Of a DNA stretch of 64,000 nucleotides, positions 28,218 through 36,031 are shown piece after piece (position 1 is the stretch's first letter; each line of letters opens with the position of its first letter). A model generated the notes under the pieces. That model ran no database searches. It was not told the origin of the DNA and saw nothing but the letters and a program-made list of their open reading frames with translations. The stretch comes from an uncultured bacterium. GTDB taxonomy: Bacteria > Armatimonadota > UBA5829. The translations under genes and the position numbers were made by a program. The stretch lies in the NCBI GenBank assembly GCA_938074205.1, contig CALJES010000015.1:1-64000 (forward strand), written 5' to 3'.

Positions 28218-29768
28218 TTGGGGGCCGTTCAAAACTCGACGCGCAGACGATTTCTCAATATAGTCGCAGCCGGTGCTATTGCGCTCGCACTGGAGAGGCA
28301 GGACTTCGTATTCGCGTCAGGAAAGCAACCCATGAAAAAGCCTAATATCTTGTTTATTATGACCGATCAGCACCGTGCGGATTGTCTTGGCTGCTATGGC
28401 AACTCCATCATTCGTACTCCCAATCTTGATCGAATAGCTCGAGAAGGCGTGCTATTTGTACGTGCCTACTCGAGCACTCCTACTTGCACGCCAGCTAGAG
28501 TGGCAATACTAACCGGCCTGTCGCCTTGGCATCACGGCATGCTTGCGTATGGTAGGATCGCCGAGCGCTATGCATTCGAGCTTCCTAGAGCAATGTCGGA
28601 CGCCGGCTACTACACGTTTGCCATTGGAAAACTCCATTATTACCCGCAGCGCAACTATCATGGTTTCCATGGTGCTCTCCTTGATGAATCTGGGCGTGTA
28701 GAAACGCCGGGGTTTATCAGCGACTACAGGAAGTGGTTCAATGATAAGGCACCAAACCTCGAACCGGATGCGACGGGTATTGGCTGGAATAGTTATCTTT
28801 CCGCACCATATGCGCTGCCTGATGAGCTCCACCCGACAAGGTGGATGGGTGACAGGGCAGTTGAGTTTCTTGAAAAGTATAACCGCAGCGAGCCATTCTT
28901 CTTGAAGGTTTCATTTGCCCGACCGCACAGTCCCTATGATCCGCCCAAGCGGTTCTGGGATATGTACGATGAGACAGAAATGCCATCGCCATACATAGGT
29001 AACTGGGCGAGAATCTATGCTCCGATAGAGGATTCCAAGGACGTTAACCTCTGGCACGGCGATCTAGGGATCGAACAGGTCAGGAAGTCTCGCCGCGGTT
29101 ATTACGGGAATGTCTCGTTCATAGACGAGCAAGTAGGGCGTATCCTACAGACGTTGGAAAGCCGTGGATGCTTGCACAATACGCTCATTCTCTTCACCTC
29201 CGACCATGGTGATATGCTTGGTGACCATCATCTTTGGCGTAAGTCATATGCCTATGAAGGTTCGGCACGCATTCCTATGCTGATTCGGTGGCCTGAAAGT
29301 TTGATTGCTGGCGCTAAGCGCGGTAGGTGCCTTAGTCAACCGGTCGAACTACGAGACATTCTGCCAACATTCCTCGAGGCCGCGGGTGTTCGCATTCCAG
29401 ATACTCTCGACGGTAGAAGCCTTCTGACTTTAATACGGGATGAGGCTTATGAGTGGAGAGACTGGATCGATCTCGAGCACGGTGCCTGCTACGCCAAAGA
29501 GAATGTCTGGACAGGTCTAACGGACGGGCGCTGGAAGTATGTCTTCCACGCCTATGGCGGTCGCGAGCAGCTTTTCGACTTGTGGAACGACCCACACGAA
29601 CTTCGAGACTTGGCTGCGGATACATCGCACGTTGGAATCCTCAGAACCTGGCGGGAAAGAATGGTGGAGCACCTGAGTGAGAGAGGGGAGACGTTCGTTA
29701 AGAACGGAAGACTAGTCATTCGTCGAGAGCGCATGGTGTATGGGCCATTGTACCCGAGCAAAGCCTAG
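28218..29768 (+). CDS. Tat-exported sulfatase
   Basis: 516 residues from a TTG. The N-terminus has a twin-arginine motif (TRRRFLN) followed by a hydrophobic stretch, so export by Tat is likely. If translation instead starts at the ATG at 28332 the protein would be cytoplasmic. The mature part begins KKPNILFIMTDQHRADCLG with metal-binding Asp. The formylglycine precursor is C90 in the C-T-P-A-R motif. TSDHGDMLGDHHLW supplies further metal ligands. The family hydrolyses sulfate esters, often of polysaccharides. An anaerobic-type or aerobic formylglycine-generating enzyme must be encoded elsewhere. It may cooperate with the carbohydrate-related genes nearby, such as the lyase at the window end. 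Confidence 0.9.
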   Translation: MGAVQNSTRRRFLNIVAAGAIALALERQDFVFASGKQPMKKPNILFIMTDQHRADCLGCYGNSIIRTPNLDRIAREGVLFVRAYSSTPTCTPARVAILTGLSPWHHGMLAYGRIAERYAFELPRAMSDAGYYTFAIGKLHYYPQRNYHGFHGALLDESGRVETPGFISDYRKWFNDKAPNLEPDATGIGWNSYLSAPYALPDELHPTRWMGDRAVEFLEKYNRSEPFFLKVSFARPHSPYDPPKRFWDMYDETEMPSPYIGNWARIYAPIEDSKDVNLWHGDLGIEQVRKSRRGYYGNVSFIDEQVGRILQTLESRGCLHNTLILFTSDHGDMLGDHHLWRKSYAYEGSARIPMLIRWPESLIAGAKRGRCLSQPVELRDILPTFLEAAGVRIPDTLDGRSLLTLIRDEAYEWRDWIDLEHGACYAKENVWTGLTDGRWKYVFHAYGGREQLFDLWNDPHELRDLAADTSHVGILRTWRERMVEHLSERGETFVKNGRLVIRRERMVYGPLYPSKA

Positions 29769-29810
29769 CATGTCTAAAAAGTCGTACAGGAAACGCCCTT
29801 CCGACTGAAT

Positions 29811-29840
29811 TTGGAAAGAACTGGCGCGTTGTAGTATAAT
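29811..29840 (+). promoter_or_regulatory. Promoter of the aminotransferase-oxidoreductase pair
   Basis: TTGGAA and a perfect TATAAT are spaced by 18 bases. Transcription should start near 29847, about 55 bases before the ATG of the aminotransferase. Confidence 0.75.
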
Positions 29841-29859
29841 CCCTACACTACGCGCGCCA
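29822..29859. promoter_or_regulatory. Palindrome over the -10 box (candidate operator)
   Basis: TGGCGCG at 29822-29828 is mirrored by CGCGCCA at 29853-29859, and an inner GTAG (29831-29834) by CTAC (29848-29851). The symmetric site spans the -10 box and the start of transcription, where a dimeric repressor would block initiation. Confidence 0.5.
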
Positions 29860-29902
29860 AGCGCGAATCTACCGAATCCAGAGGGGACAAGGAGGATCAC
29901 AC

Positions 29903-31024
29903 ATGTCGTCAGACAAGAAAGTGCCATTCTACGGCCACGTCAGACAGTATCACAACCTCAAGGCAGAAATCGACAAAGCCATCGTGGATGTTCTTGAGAG
30001 CGGAAAGTACACGATGGGACCTACGCTGAAGCGGTTTGAAGAAGAGCTGGCTGCGTACATGGGTATGAAGCAGGCGATTGGGGTTAACTCCGGCACTGAT
30101 GCGCTTTGGCTTACTCTGCTAGCGCTGGGCGTCGGTAAGGGCGATGAGGTCATAACGACCGCAAATACTTTCTTTGCGACAGCCGAAGCAATTTGGCTCA
30201 TCGGCGCAACGCCTGTGTTCGTGGACTGTCATCCGGACACGCGTAACATCGATGTTACGAAAATCGAGGAGAAGATCACCCCCAAGACAAAAGCAATTAT
30301 TCCCGTGCATCTATACGGGCAGCCGGCAGAGATGCGCGAAATACGAAGGATCGCAGATAAGTATAACCTCATAGTGCTCGAGGACTGTGCTCAGGCTCTG
30401 GGCTCGCGCGGCGATGATTTCAAGATTGGGGAGCTTTCCGATGCAGTTGCAACAAGCTTCATAACAGCGAAGAATCTGGGTACCTTTGGCGATGGAGGGG
30501 CAGTGATTACCAATCGGGATGATATTGTAGAGCCGCTGCTGCGTATGCGCAACCACGGATCGATAAAGCGCTCCGTGCACAGTGTCGGCTGGAACAGTCG
30601 TCTCGACGATCTTCACGCAGGTATTCTCTCGGTGAAGTTGAAGCATTTAGACGAATTCAACGACGCCCGCATCGAACGTGCCAAATGGTACGAGGAGTTC
30701 CTCGCCGGTTCTAAAATCAAGCTTCCATACTGCAAGCCTGGTTACCGGCACGTATACCATCTTTACGTCATCGAGACGCCAGGCAGGGACGATTTGCAAG
30801 CGTTTCTTCAAGAGCGCGGTGTGGAAACCCTTACCCACTATCCCATAGCTATTCATCAGCAAGAGGGTTTCCCGTTTGGCGCAGGAGATCCACATCCGGT
30901 TCTGCCTGAGACGGAAAAGAATGCTGCTCAATGTTTGTCGCTTCCGATGTACCCAGAACTCACAAAGGACGAGTGCAAATACGTTGCAGACTGCATCCTG
31001 GAATGGGAACGTTCAAGGGCATGA
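29903..31024 (+). CDS. DegT/DnrJ/EryC1/StrS-family sugar aminotransferase
   Basis: 373 residues, start supported by AAGGAGGA 8 bases upstream. Family marks are the N-terminal loop TMGPTLKRFEEELAAYMG, GVNSGTDALWLTLLALG, ILED-type VLEDCAQALGSR and the PLP lysine K190 in SFITAKNLGTFGDGG. These enzymes transaminate nucleotide-linked keto-sugars for surface polysaccharides or antibiotics; the sugar cannot be predicted. It is 32 bases upstream of a Gfo/Idh/MocA oxidoreductase, a pairing often seen in aminosugar synthesis, and both seem to be driven by the promoter at 29811. Confidence 0.92.
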   Translation: MSSDKKVPFYGHVRQYHNLKAEIDKAIVDVLESGKYTMGPTLKRFEEELAAYMGMKQAIGVNSGTDALWLTLLALGVGKGDEVITTANTFFATAEAIWLIGATPVFVDCHPDTRNIDVTKIEEKITPKTKAIIPVHLYGQPAEMREIRRIADKYNLIVLEDCAQALGSRGDDFKIGELSDAVATSFITAKNLGTFGDGGAVITNRDDIVEPLLRMRNHGSIKRSVHSVGWNSRLDDLHAGILSVKLKHLDEFNDARIERAKWYEEFLAGSKIKLPYCKPGYRHVYHLYVIETPGRDDLQAFLQERGVETLTHYPIAIHQQEGFPFGAGDPHPVLPETEKNAAQCLSLPMYPELTKDECKYVADCILEWERSRA

Positions 31025-31056
31025 ACCTCAAACAACCGAGGTAGTAGGAGTGGCAA

Positions 31057-32082
31057 ATGGCACAGATTTACACTGTAGCAATAACTGGTTTAGGTAAAAG
31101 GGGCAAGGTCCACGCAGATGTGTTTCACAGGGTAGGAAGGTTCAAAGTCGTGGGTTTGTCGGATGTAGATAGGAGCAAATACGAAGAAGCTGCAGCTTTG
31201 TGTGGGAACCCGCCATTTTTTGATGACACGGCGGACATGCTCAAGGCGACTAAGCCCGACGTGTTCTGTTTCTGCACGCCTCCTTCGATTCGGTTACCCT
31301 TGATAAGACTCGGCGTTGAGGCTGGCGTAAAGCTTATCGCGTATGAAAAGCCGATGGCGACTAGTATGAACGAAGCCATTGAGATTCGCAATTTGCTGCG
31401 TTCTGCAGGGGTCAAGTCGGTGCAAAGTCACCAGCGCAAATATAACGTCCAGTTTCAACGGTGCAAGGAGGTTGTCGAAAGCGGCGCGCTGGGTCGCATA
31501 CACACAATCTATGCTACCGGCACCGGTTGGATGATGCATCTCGCGACGCACCTTGCGGATTATATGCGCTGGTTCAATGGAGAGGCAGAGGCCGAGTGGG
31601 TCGTGGGTCAGGCCGTAGGACGAGGAAAGCTGACTGACAACCACCCGTCTCCGGACTATTTGGCCGGTTTCATCCAGTTCGCCAACGGCGTGCGAGGCAT
31701 AATGGAAGTAGGCGAACTTGCTCCGGACGTGCCAGAGGTTGACTACTGGTGGCGTAAGGTCAGGTTCATTATTCAGGGCACGGAAGGTTTTGCGGAGGTG
31801 CACGTGGGTGGCGGATGGCGGGCCGTTACACAAAGCCGAGGATGGGAGGGTTCCGACGAGGGAACGTGGGATGCTGATCACGAGCAAGTCCCCTATATAG
31901 AGGACATCGCCCTGTGGCTCGATGGTGTGAAGCACCATCCGTGCGACGGCGAGAGCGCGTACAAAGACCAGGAGATAATGTGTGCACTTATGCGCTCCGC
32001 AGTGCAGAGGCGCAGAATAGACATACCTCTTGGTCCCGGCGAGCCGGAAATAGAGGCTCTAGCGAGAGTTTTGCCCGAATAA
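31057..32082 (+). CDS. Gfo/Idh/MocA-family oxidoreductase
   Basis: 341 residues. The Rossmann start has VAITGLGKRGKVHA with a glycine-rich loop, followed by VVGLSDVD for the cofactor ribose. The family EKP motif is at residues 97-99 (AYEKPMATS). The C-terminal half has an HLADYMRWF segment with a His in the usual substrate region. Such enzymes oxidise or reduce a sugar hydroxyl with NAD(P). AGGAG precedes the ATG. Likely cotranscribed with the aminotransferase and possibly provides its keto-sugar. Confidence 0.92.
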   Translation: MAQIYTVAITGLGKRGKVHADVFHRVGRFKVVGLSDVDRSKYEEAAALCGNPPFFDDTADMLKATKPDVFCFCTPPSIRLPLIRLGVEAGVKLIAYEKPMATSMNEAIEIRNLLRSAGVKSVQSHQRKYNVQFQRCKEVVESGALGRIHTIYATGTGWMMHLATHLADYMRWFNGEAEAEWVVGQAVGRGKLTDNHPSPDYLAGFIQFANGVRGIMEVGELAPDVPEVDYWWRKVRFIIQGTEGFAEVHVGGGWRAVTQSRGWEGSDEGTWDADHEQVPYIEDIALWLDGVKHHPCDGESAYKDQEIMCALMRSAVQRRRIDIPLGPGEPEIEALARVLPE

Positions 32083-32129
32083 GGTCCTTGGCGTTTGAGT
32101 GTTCGACTGTGCTTTGTTCGTAACGGTGA

Positions 32130-32162
32130 AAAATGGGGCTGGTAAGAACCAGCCCCATTACT
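32130..32162. terminator. Bidirectional terminator
   Basis: A perfect 10-bp stem (TGGGGCTGGT / ACCAGCCCCA) with an AAGA loop. It has an A-run on the left and TTACTT on the right. It sits between the converging oxidoreductase and PEP-CTERM genes and can serve both. Confidence 0.85.
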
Positions 32163-32238
32163 TAACCTACCTATTTCCGTTTCAGAAAGATCATCCTGTC
32201 TTGGGTAGAGTCGTCGCCTCTGTTTATCTACGCCTTGG

Positions 32239-32971
32239 CTAGCCCTTGCGCAGGCGTCTGAACCCGGCAATCGAACAGATCCCTGTAAATGCGAGTAGCA
32301 AAGTGCTTGCCTCGGGTATTACGGGCACCTCGTTGAGGTTCTGACCGTCGGTGTAGCAGACGTCCTTCGTGATATCAACCGTCGTCCAATCGATGTTCTT
32401 GACAGCGTTCAGATACTGCTCTGCGAAAGGCCGAGCTTGTGCGAACTGGCCAGGCTGTACTCGGAAAACGCCGCTATCCAGGTCGAAGTCGTCATCGCTT
32501 ATAACTTCCCATATTGCAAGCTGCATTCCGGCAGACTTAGCCGCAGAGCTAAGGCTGTCCCATCCATAATTCTGAATGAGCCATACCTTTCGAGCCCAGT
32601 TGTCGTCGCCGATTTCGGGCTTACTCTGATCCGGCGGTACAGGCTTCTGACCAATAAGCTGCTTATACCAATCCGGACTAGCAATCGCCTCTGCTTCTAT
32701 GCAGTACATCCATGGCAAAGTACACCGTGTTAGGCACACCCGCTGGAGGATCGCCCGGTACTCCTACAAAGTCCTCCACTTTCACATAGAACGCGCCGGC
32801 TTGAACGACGCCGCTGTGCCAAGACCCCCAAGTGATGTTGCCGCTTTGGTATATCGAATTGAGTTTCGTTAGCCGCCAATCCTCTCCCGTTGCGCGGGCG
32901 GCTAGGGCTGATGTGTTGGCCAGCACGGTTGCTGCTAGAACGGCTAGCATGGGTAACACCGGTCTCTTCAT
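32239..32971 (-). pseudogene. PEP-CTERM surface protein with thioester-like motifs, frameshifted
   Basis: Two overlapping minus-strand frames make up one protein. The first (ATG at 32971, after an AGGAGG) has a signal peptide, MKRPVLPMLAVLAATVLANT, and runs to about VPNTVYFAMD. The second carries YCIEAEA to the stop at 32239, with a C-terminal PEP-CTERM anchor (VIPEASTLLLAFTGICS, then FRRLRKG). The frames join if one base near 32707 is skipped. Cys in YCIE and Gln in MQLAIWE match the pair that forms the internal thioester in TED/TQXA-type adhesins. The protein would be exported by Sec and sorted by an exosortase. It is either a real mutation, a programmed +1 shift or an assembly error. Confidence 0.75.
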
Positions 32972-33129
32972 ACGTGGGTCCTCCTTTTTCTTAAGATTTG
33001 TTTTTGCGTCGGGTGAGGGCATCCAACCCATCGACCCAACGTAATGCCTCGCCCGCTGAAACGGATGCCTCAGTTATGTACGACGACTGCCTGCCAAATC
33101 CATACGCACTTAGCGCAGGGCTCAATTAA

Positions 33130-33158
33130 GTTGTAGCACAAAATGTGCCCATAGTCAA
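33130..33158 (-). promoter_or_regulatory. Promoter of the PEP-CTERM gene
   Basis: On the minus strand TTGACT (33158-33153) and TACAAC (33135-33130) are 17 bases apart. The spacer contains the palindrome GCACA-AAA-TGTGC (33136-33148), a candidate operator. The leader to the ATG would be about 150 bases. Confidence 0.55.
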
Positions 33159-33425
33159 TAATTGTTGAAAAAAACAGGTATTTATTACAGTATGACACCA
33201 GTCCTACCTGGTATTTATACTTGGCTTTTACACTGGGCTACAACTAGGGCATGTGTGCCATGATATTCTATCATTTGTTGAAGTTAGAGTAATCGTACCC
33301 TGCGTGCCTACAGGGATGTGGTTGCGAAGGTAATACACTTGCCTGCTGATAACAGTAATTTTGTCTGCCGGATTCGGCGGGCTGAATTTGCGTTGGCGAT
33401 GATTGGGGTGTCATTCACCAGGAAA
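33159..33425. other. AT-rich intergenic stretch
   Basis: No supported gene. A 9-base direct repeat, GGTATTTAT, occurs at 33177-33185 and 33210-33218. The start of the TMTC-like gene may lie at the right end, because its frame is open from a GTG at 33318. Confidence 0.45.
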
Positions 33426-35213
33426 ATGATATCCGCGCACTCTTCTTATAAGAAACAGGTTGTGGTGGTTGGCCTTGCTTGTCTGGGTTTAGCAGCAGTT
33501 GTGGTGCTTTCCTATGTTCCTGTAATTGAAGCTGATTTCGTTGGCTATGATGACGAGCTGTATGTAACAAAGAACCTTTATGTACAAGCCGGGCCAACCG
33601 CTGAATCACTTTCTTGGGCGTTTACCACATTTGCGACGGGGAACTGGCATCCGCTGACTTGGATATCGCACATGCTCGACTGCGCCATCTACGGATTGAA
33701 TCCTAGCGGTCACCACCTCACCAATCTGGTTTTGCACTGCGCGAACACAATTCTATTGTTCCTTGCCCTTGACGTACTGACCGGGTCTATTTGGAAAAGC
33801 GCCATCGTTGCCATACTGTTCGGGATACATCCGCTGCATGTTGAGTCGGTGGCCTGGGTTTCCGAGCGCAAAGACGTGCTAAGCACTTTGTTCTGGATGT
33901 TTGCCTTGCTCGCGTACGCTTTTTATACTCGAGCACCAACTTTAAAGCGCTATATGAGTGTGGCCGTAGCCTTCGTACTCGGTCTACTCGCAAAGCCGAT
34001 GGTTGTGTCCCTGCCGGTCGTGCTTTTGGTCCTTGACTATTGGCCTCTTAAGAGATTTGATCAGACGGGTGCGTGCGGCAACAGGTGGCGACATATCTGG
34101 TGCTTGATACTGGAAAAGCTCCCGATGGGTGCTTTGTCGCTGGCATCCTGCGTTGTTACCTACGTTGCCCAGAAAGGATGGCCGGGCACGAAAATGGGTT
34201 GTCTGCCAGATTTGCCGCTGAGCGTTAGAATTGACAACGCGGTGGTTTCTTATATCACCTATCTTGCTAAGGCAATCTGGCCCAGTAATCTTGCTGTAAT
34301 CTATCCCCATCCCCAGAACTCAATTCCGCATTGGCAGGTACTCGCGTGCACTGTTGCATTCTTACTTCTTTCCTGGGCGACATTCATCTTGCGCGCGCAT
34401 CATCCATACCTGTTGTCTGGCTGGCTGTGGTATGTAGTGACGCTGATACCGGTGATAGGGATCATCCAGGTAGGTGAGCAGGCAATGGCAGATAGGTACA
34501 CATATATTCCACTTGTCGGTGTTTTTATCGCTGCTATTTGGTACGGATCGCGGTTAGTTGAGGGAATTGCGGTTAATAGATTGCTGCGTAGCGCTCTGGT
34601 TGTGATCAGTGTGGGAGTGATGGTGGTTCTCAGTGCGTTCACGCGCGCGCAGACGCAGTATTGGCACGATAGCATTTCGCTTTTCAGCCACGCCCTGCGA
34701 GTAACGAAGAACAACTATGTGGCTCATCTGAATCTGGCAGTAGCACTTGAGTCTCGAGGAGATTACGAAAGTGCGCGCTATCATTACGAGCAAGCACTTA
34801 GGCTTCAACCTGATTGGGTTCACGCTCTATATAACTACGCAGTCCTACATGGCAGACTTGGTAACAAAAGATCTGCTATGGCCTTGTATCGAAAGGTGGT
34901 GCGTATCCAGCCAGACCACGCTCTCGCGCATTACAACATTGGGGTGATGTACGATGAAGAAGGCAACATCGAAGCGGCAATTCGTGAGTATAGGAAGGCC
35001 ATTCAATATGCGCCAGCGTTTGCTCCTGCCCACGTGAATCTAGCAGTCGACTTGTACGAGCGCGGCAAATATCAAGAAGCTTGGCGGCATGTGCAGGAAG
35101 CGCAGGCGCTTGGGTTCACGGTGAACCAACAATTCCTACGTGCGCTTTCGTTTAGAATTCGATCTTACGGGGGTAGACAAACTGGTGGAAAGGATCGCAG
35201 TATGGATGATTAG
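33426..35213 (+). CDS. TMTC/DUF1736-like multi-pass glycosyltransferase with TPR repeats
   Basis: 595 residues from the ATG at 33426; ATG 33399 and GTG 33318 are in-frame alternatives and none has a good Shine-Dalgarno. A first membrane helix is followed by a loop with GYDDELYVTKN, whose acidic pair is typical of GT-C enzymes. About ten further hydrophobic segments follow, including HPLHVESVAWVSERKDVLS, the signature of the TMTC/DUF1736 group. The C-terminal ~140 residues are four TPRs (YVAHLNLAVALESRGDYESA and so on). Eukaryotic relatives O-mannosylate proteins; bacterial roles are mostly unassigned. The stop overlaps the start of the GNAT gene. Confidence 0.85.
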   Translation: MISAHSSYKKQVVVVGLACLGLAAVVVLSYVPVIEADFVGYDDELYVTKNLYVQAGPTAESLSWAFTTFATGNWHPLTWISHMLDCAIYGLNPSGHHLTNLVLHCANTILLFLALDVLTGSIWKSAIVAILFGIHPLHVESVAWVSERKDVLSTLFWMFALLAYAFYTRAPTLKRYMSVAVAFVLGLLAKPMVVSLPVVLLVLDYWPLKRFDQTGACGNRWRHIWCLILEKLPMGALSLASCVVTYVAQKGWPGTKMGCLPDLPLSVRIDNAVVSYITYLAKAIWPSNLAVIYPHPQNSIPHWQVLACTVAFLLLSWATFILRAHHPYLLSGWLWYVVTLIPVIGIIQVGEQAMADRYTYIPLVGVFIAAIWYGSRLVEGIAVNRLLRSALVVISVGVMVVLSAFTRAQTQYWHDSISLFSHALRVTKNNYVAHLNLAVALESRGDYESARYHYEQALRLQPDWVHALYNYAVLHGRLGNKRSAMALYRKVVRIQPDHALAHYNIGVMYDEEGNIEAAIREYRKAIQYAPAFAPAHVNLAVDLYERGKYQEAWRHVQEAQALGFTVNQQFLRALSFRIRSYGGRQTGGKDRSMDD

Positions 35214-35760
35214 AAAGGACCTGGAAAATGTTCCAGAATATCCACTGCCCGCTGGTTACGGGTTTCGCACTTATCGACGCGGCGACGAACGCATTTGGGC
35301 CGAAATACAGACGCGGGCGGGCAATTTCGAGAGTCTTGAAAAGGCTTTAGAGGATTTCGAGCGAGAGTTTTCAAGCAAGGTAGAAGAATTTGAGCGCAGA
35401 TGCCTTTTTCTGGTGGCAAGCGAATCCGGCGAAGCTATAGGGTCGACAACCGCCTGGTTTGACCCAGACTACCGCGGCCAGGATCACGGGCGCATTCACT
35501 GGGTAGCGATAGTTCCAGAGTACCAAGGAAGGGGTTTGGCGAAGCCGATGCTTGCAGAGGCGATGAAGCTCCTGCGTAAATGGCACAAGCGAGTATACCT
35601 CGCAACGCATACTGGCTGTCTAAAAGCCATCAATATGTACCTTGATTTCGGTTTTGAGCCGGATATGAAGAAGGAACGGGCTGATGAAGCGTGGAGGATG
35701 ATAGCAAGTGCGATAGACCATCCCGCGTTGGAGCGATTGCGAGACGGAGGAAAAAAATGA
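35206..35760 (+). CDS. GNAT-family N-acetyltransferase
   Basis: 184 residues from the ATG at 35206, which begins within the last codons of the TMTC-like gene; the frame is open further upstream but conservation starts about here (EYPLPAGYGFRTYRRGDE). The acetyl-CoA site is HWVAIVPEYQGRGLAKPML, which contains the Q/RxxGxG/A-type loop, and the C-terminal THTGCLKAINMYLDFGF is typical of GNAT beta6-7. The substrate is unknown. The TGA stop overlaps the next ATG (ATGA), so the downstream zinc-ribbon gene was built for coupled translation. Confidence 0.88.
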   Translation: MIRKDLENVPEYPLPAGYGFRTYRRGDERIWAEIQTRAGNFESLEKALEDFEREFSSKVEEFERRCLFLVASESGEAIGSTTAWFDPDYRGQDHGRIHWVAIVPEYQGRGLAKPMLAEAMKLLRKWHKRVYLATHTGCLKAINMYLDFGFEPDMKKERADEAWRMIASAIDHPALERLRDGGKK

Positions 35761-35978
35761 AACGCAAACGGGCAGGTGCGCTCAAATGTTTGAGGTGCGA
35801 TGTTGATTTGGAGTATGCAGGCACCAAGCTGTTTAGAGAAGGGATCAACTGAGGCTGGCTGGGCTTCTTCGGCGAGCTTTTTGAAAGGAGTGAGGCCTTT
35901 GCCGTCTATTGTTGTCCCAACTGCGGAAAGGTGGAGTTTTTTCTCGAGAAAGTCGGCGTGAAACATCGATCCAAATAG
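35757..35978 (+). pseudogene. Small zinc-ribbon protein interrupted by an in-frame UGA
   Basis: The ATG overlaps the GNAT stop and has GGAGG upstream. The frame reads 31 codons, meets TGA at 35850-35852 and then stays open and protein-like to TAG at 35976. The whole would be 73 residues with C-x2-C (CLRC) near residue 11 and a second pair (CPNC) after the TGA, then KVEFFLEK. From memory, similar small zinc-ribbon proteins have a Trp at the UGA position (EGTRWG-like), one base change away. UGA is a normal stop in other genes here, so nonsense mutation is the simplest reading; readthrough is possible, and I see no clear SECIS hairpin. Confidence 0.7.
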
Positions 35979-36031
35979 AGTACCTTCCGGCGGTTCGTTC
36001 TAGACTCCAAATCGCCTCCCTGGATTGCGGC

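Noticed and set aside
35850-35852. UGA read as Trp or selenocysteine throughout the genome
   Set aside because: UGA ends rpsS, rplE and other intact genes, and I see no clear stem-loop directly after this codon.
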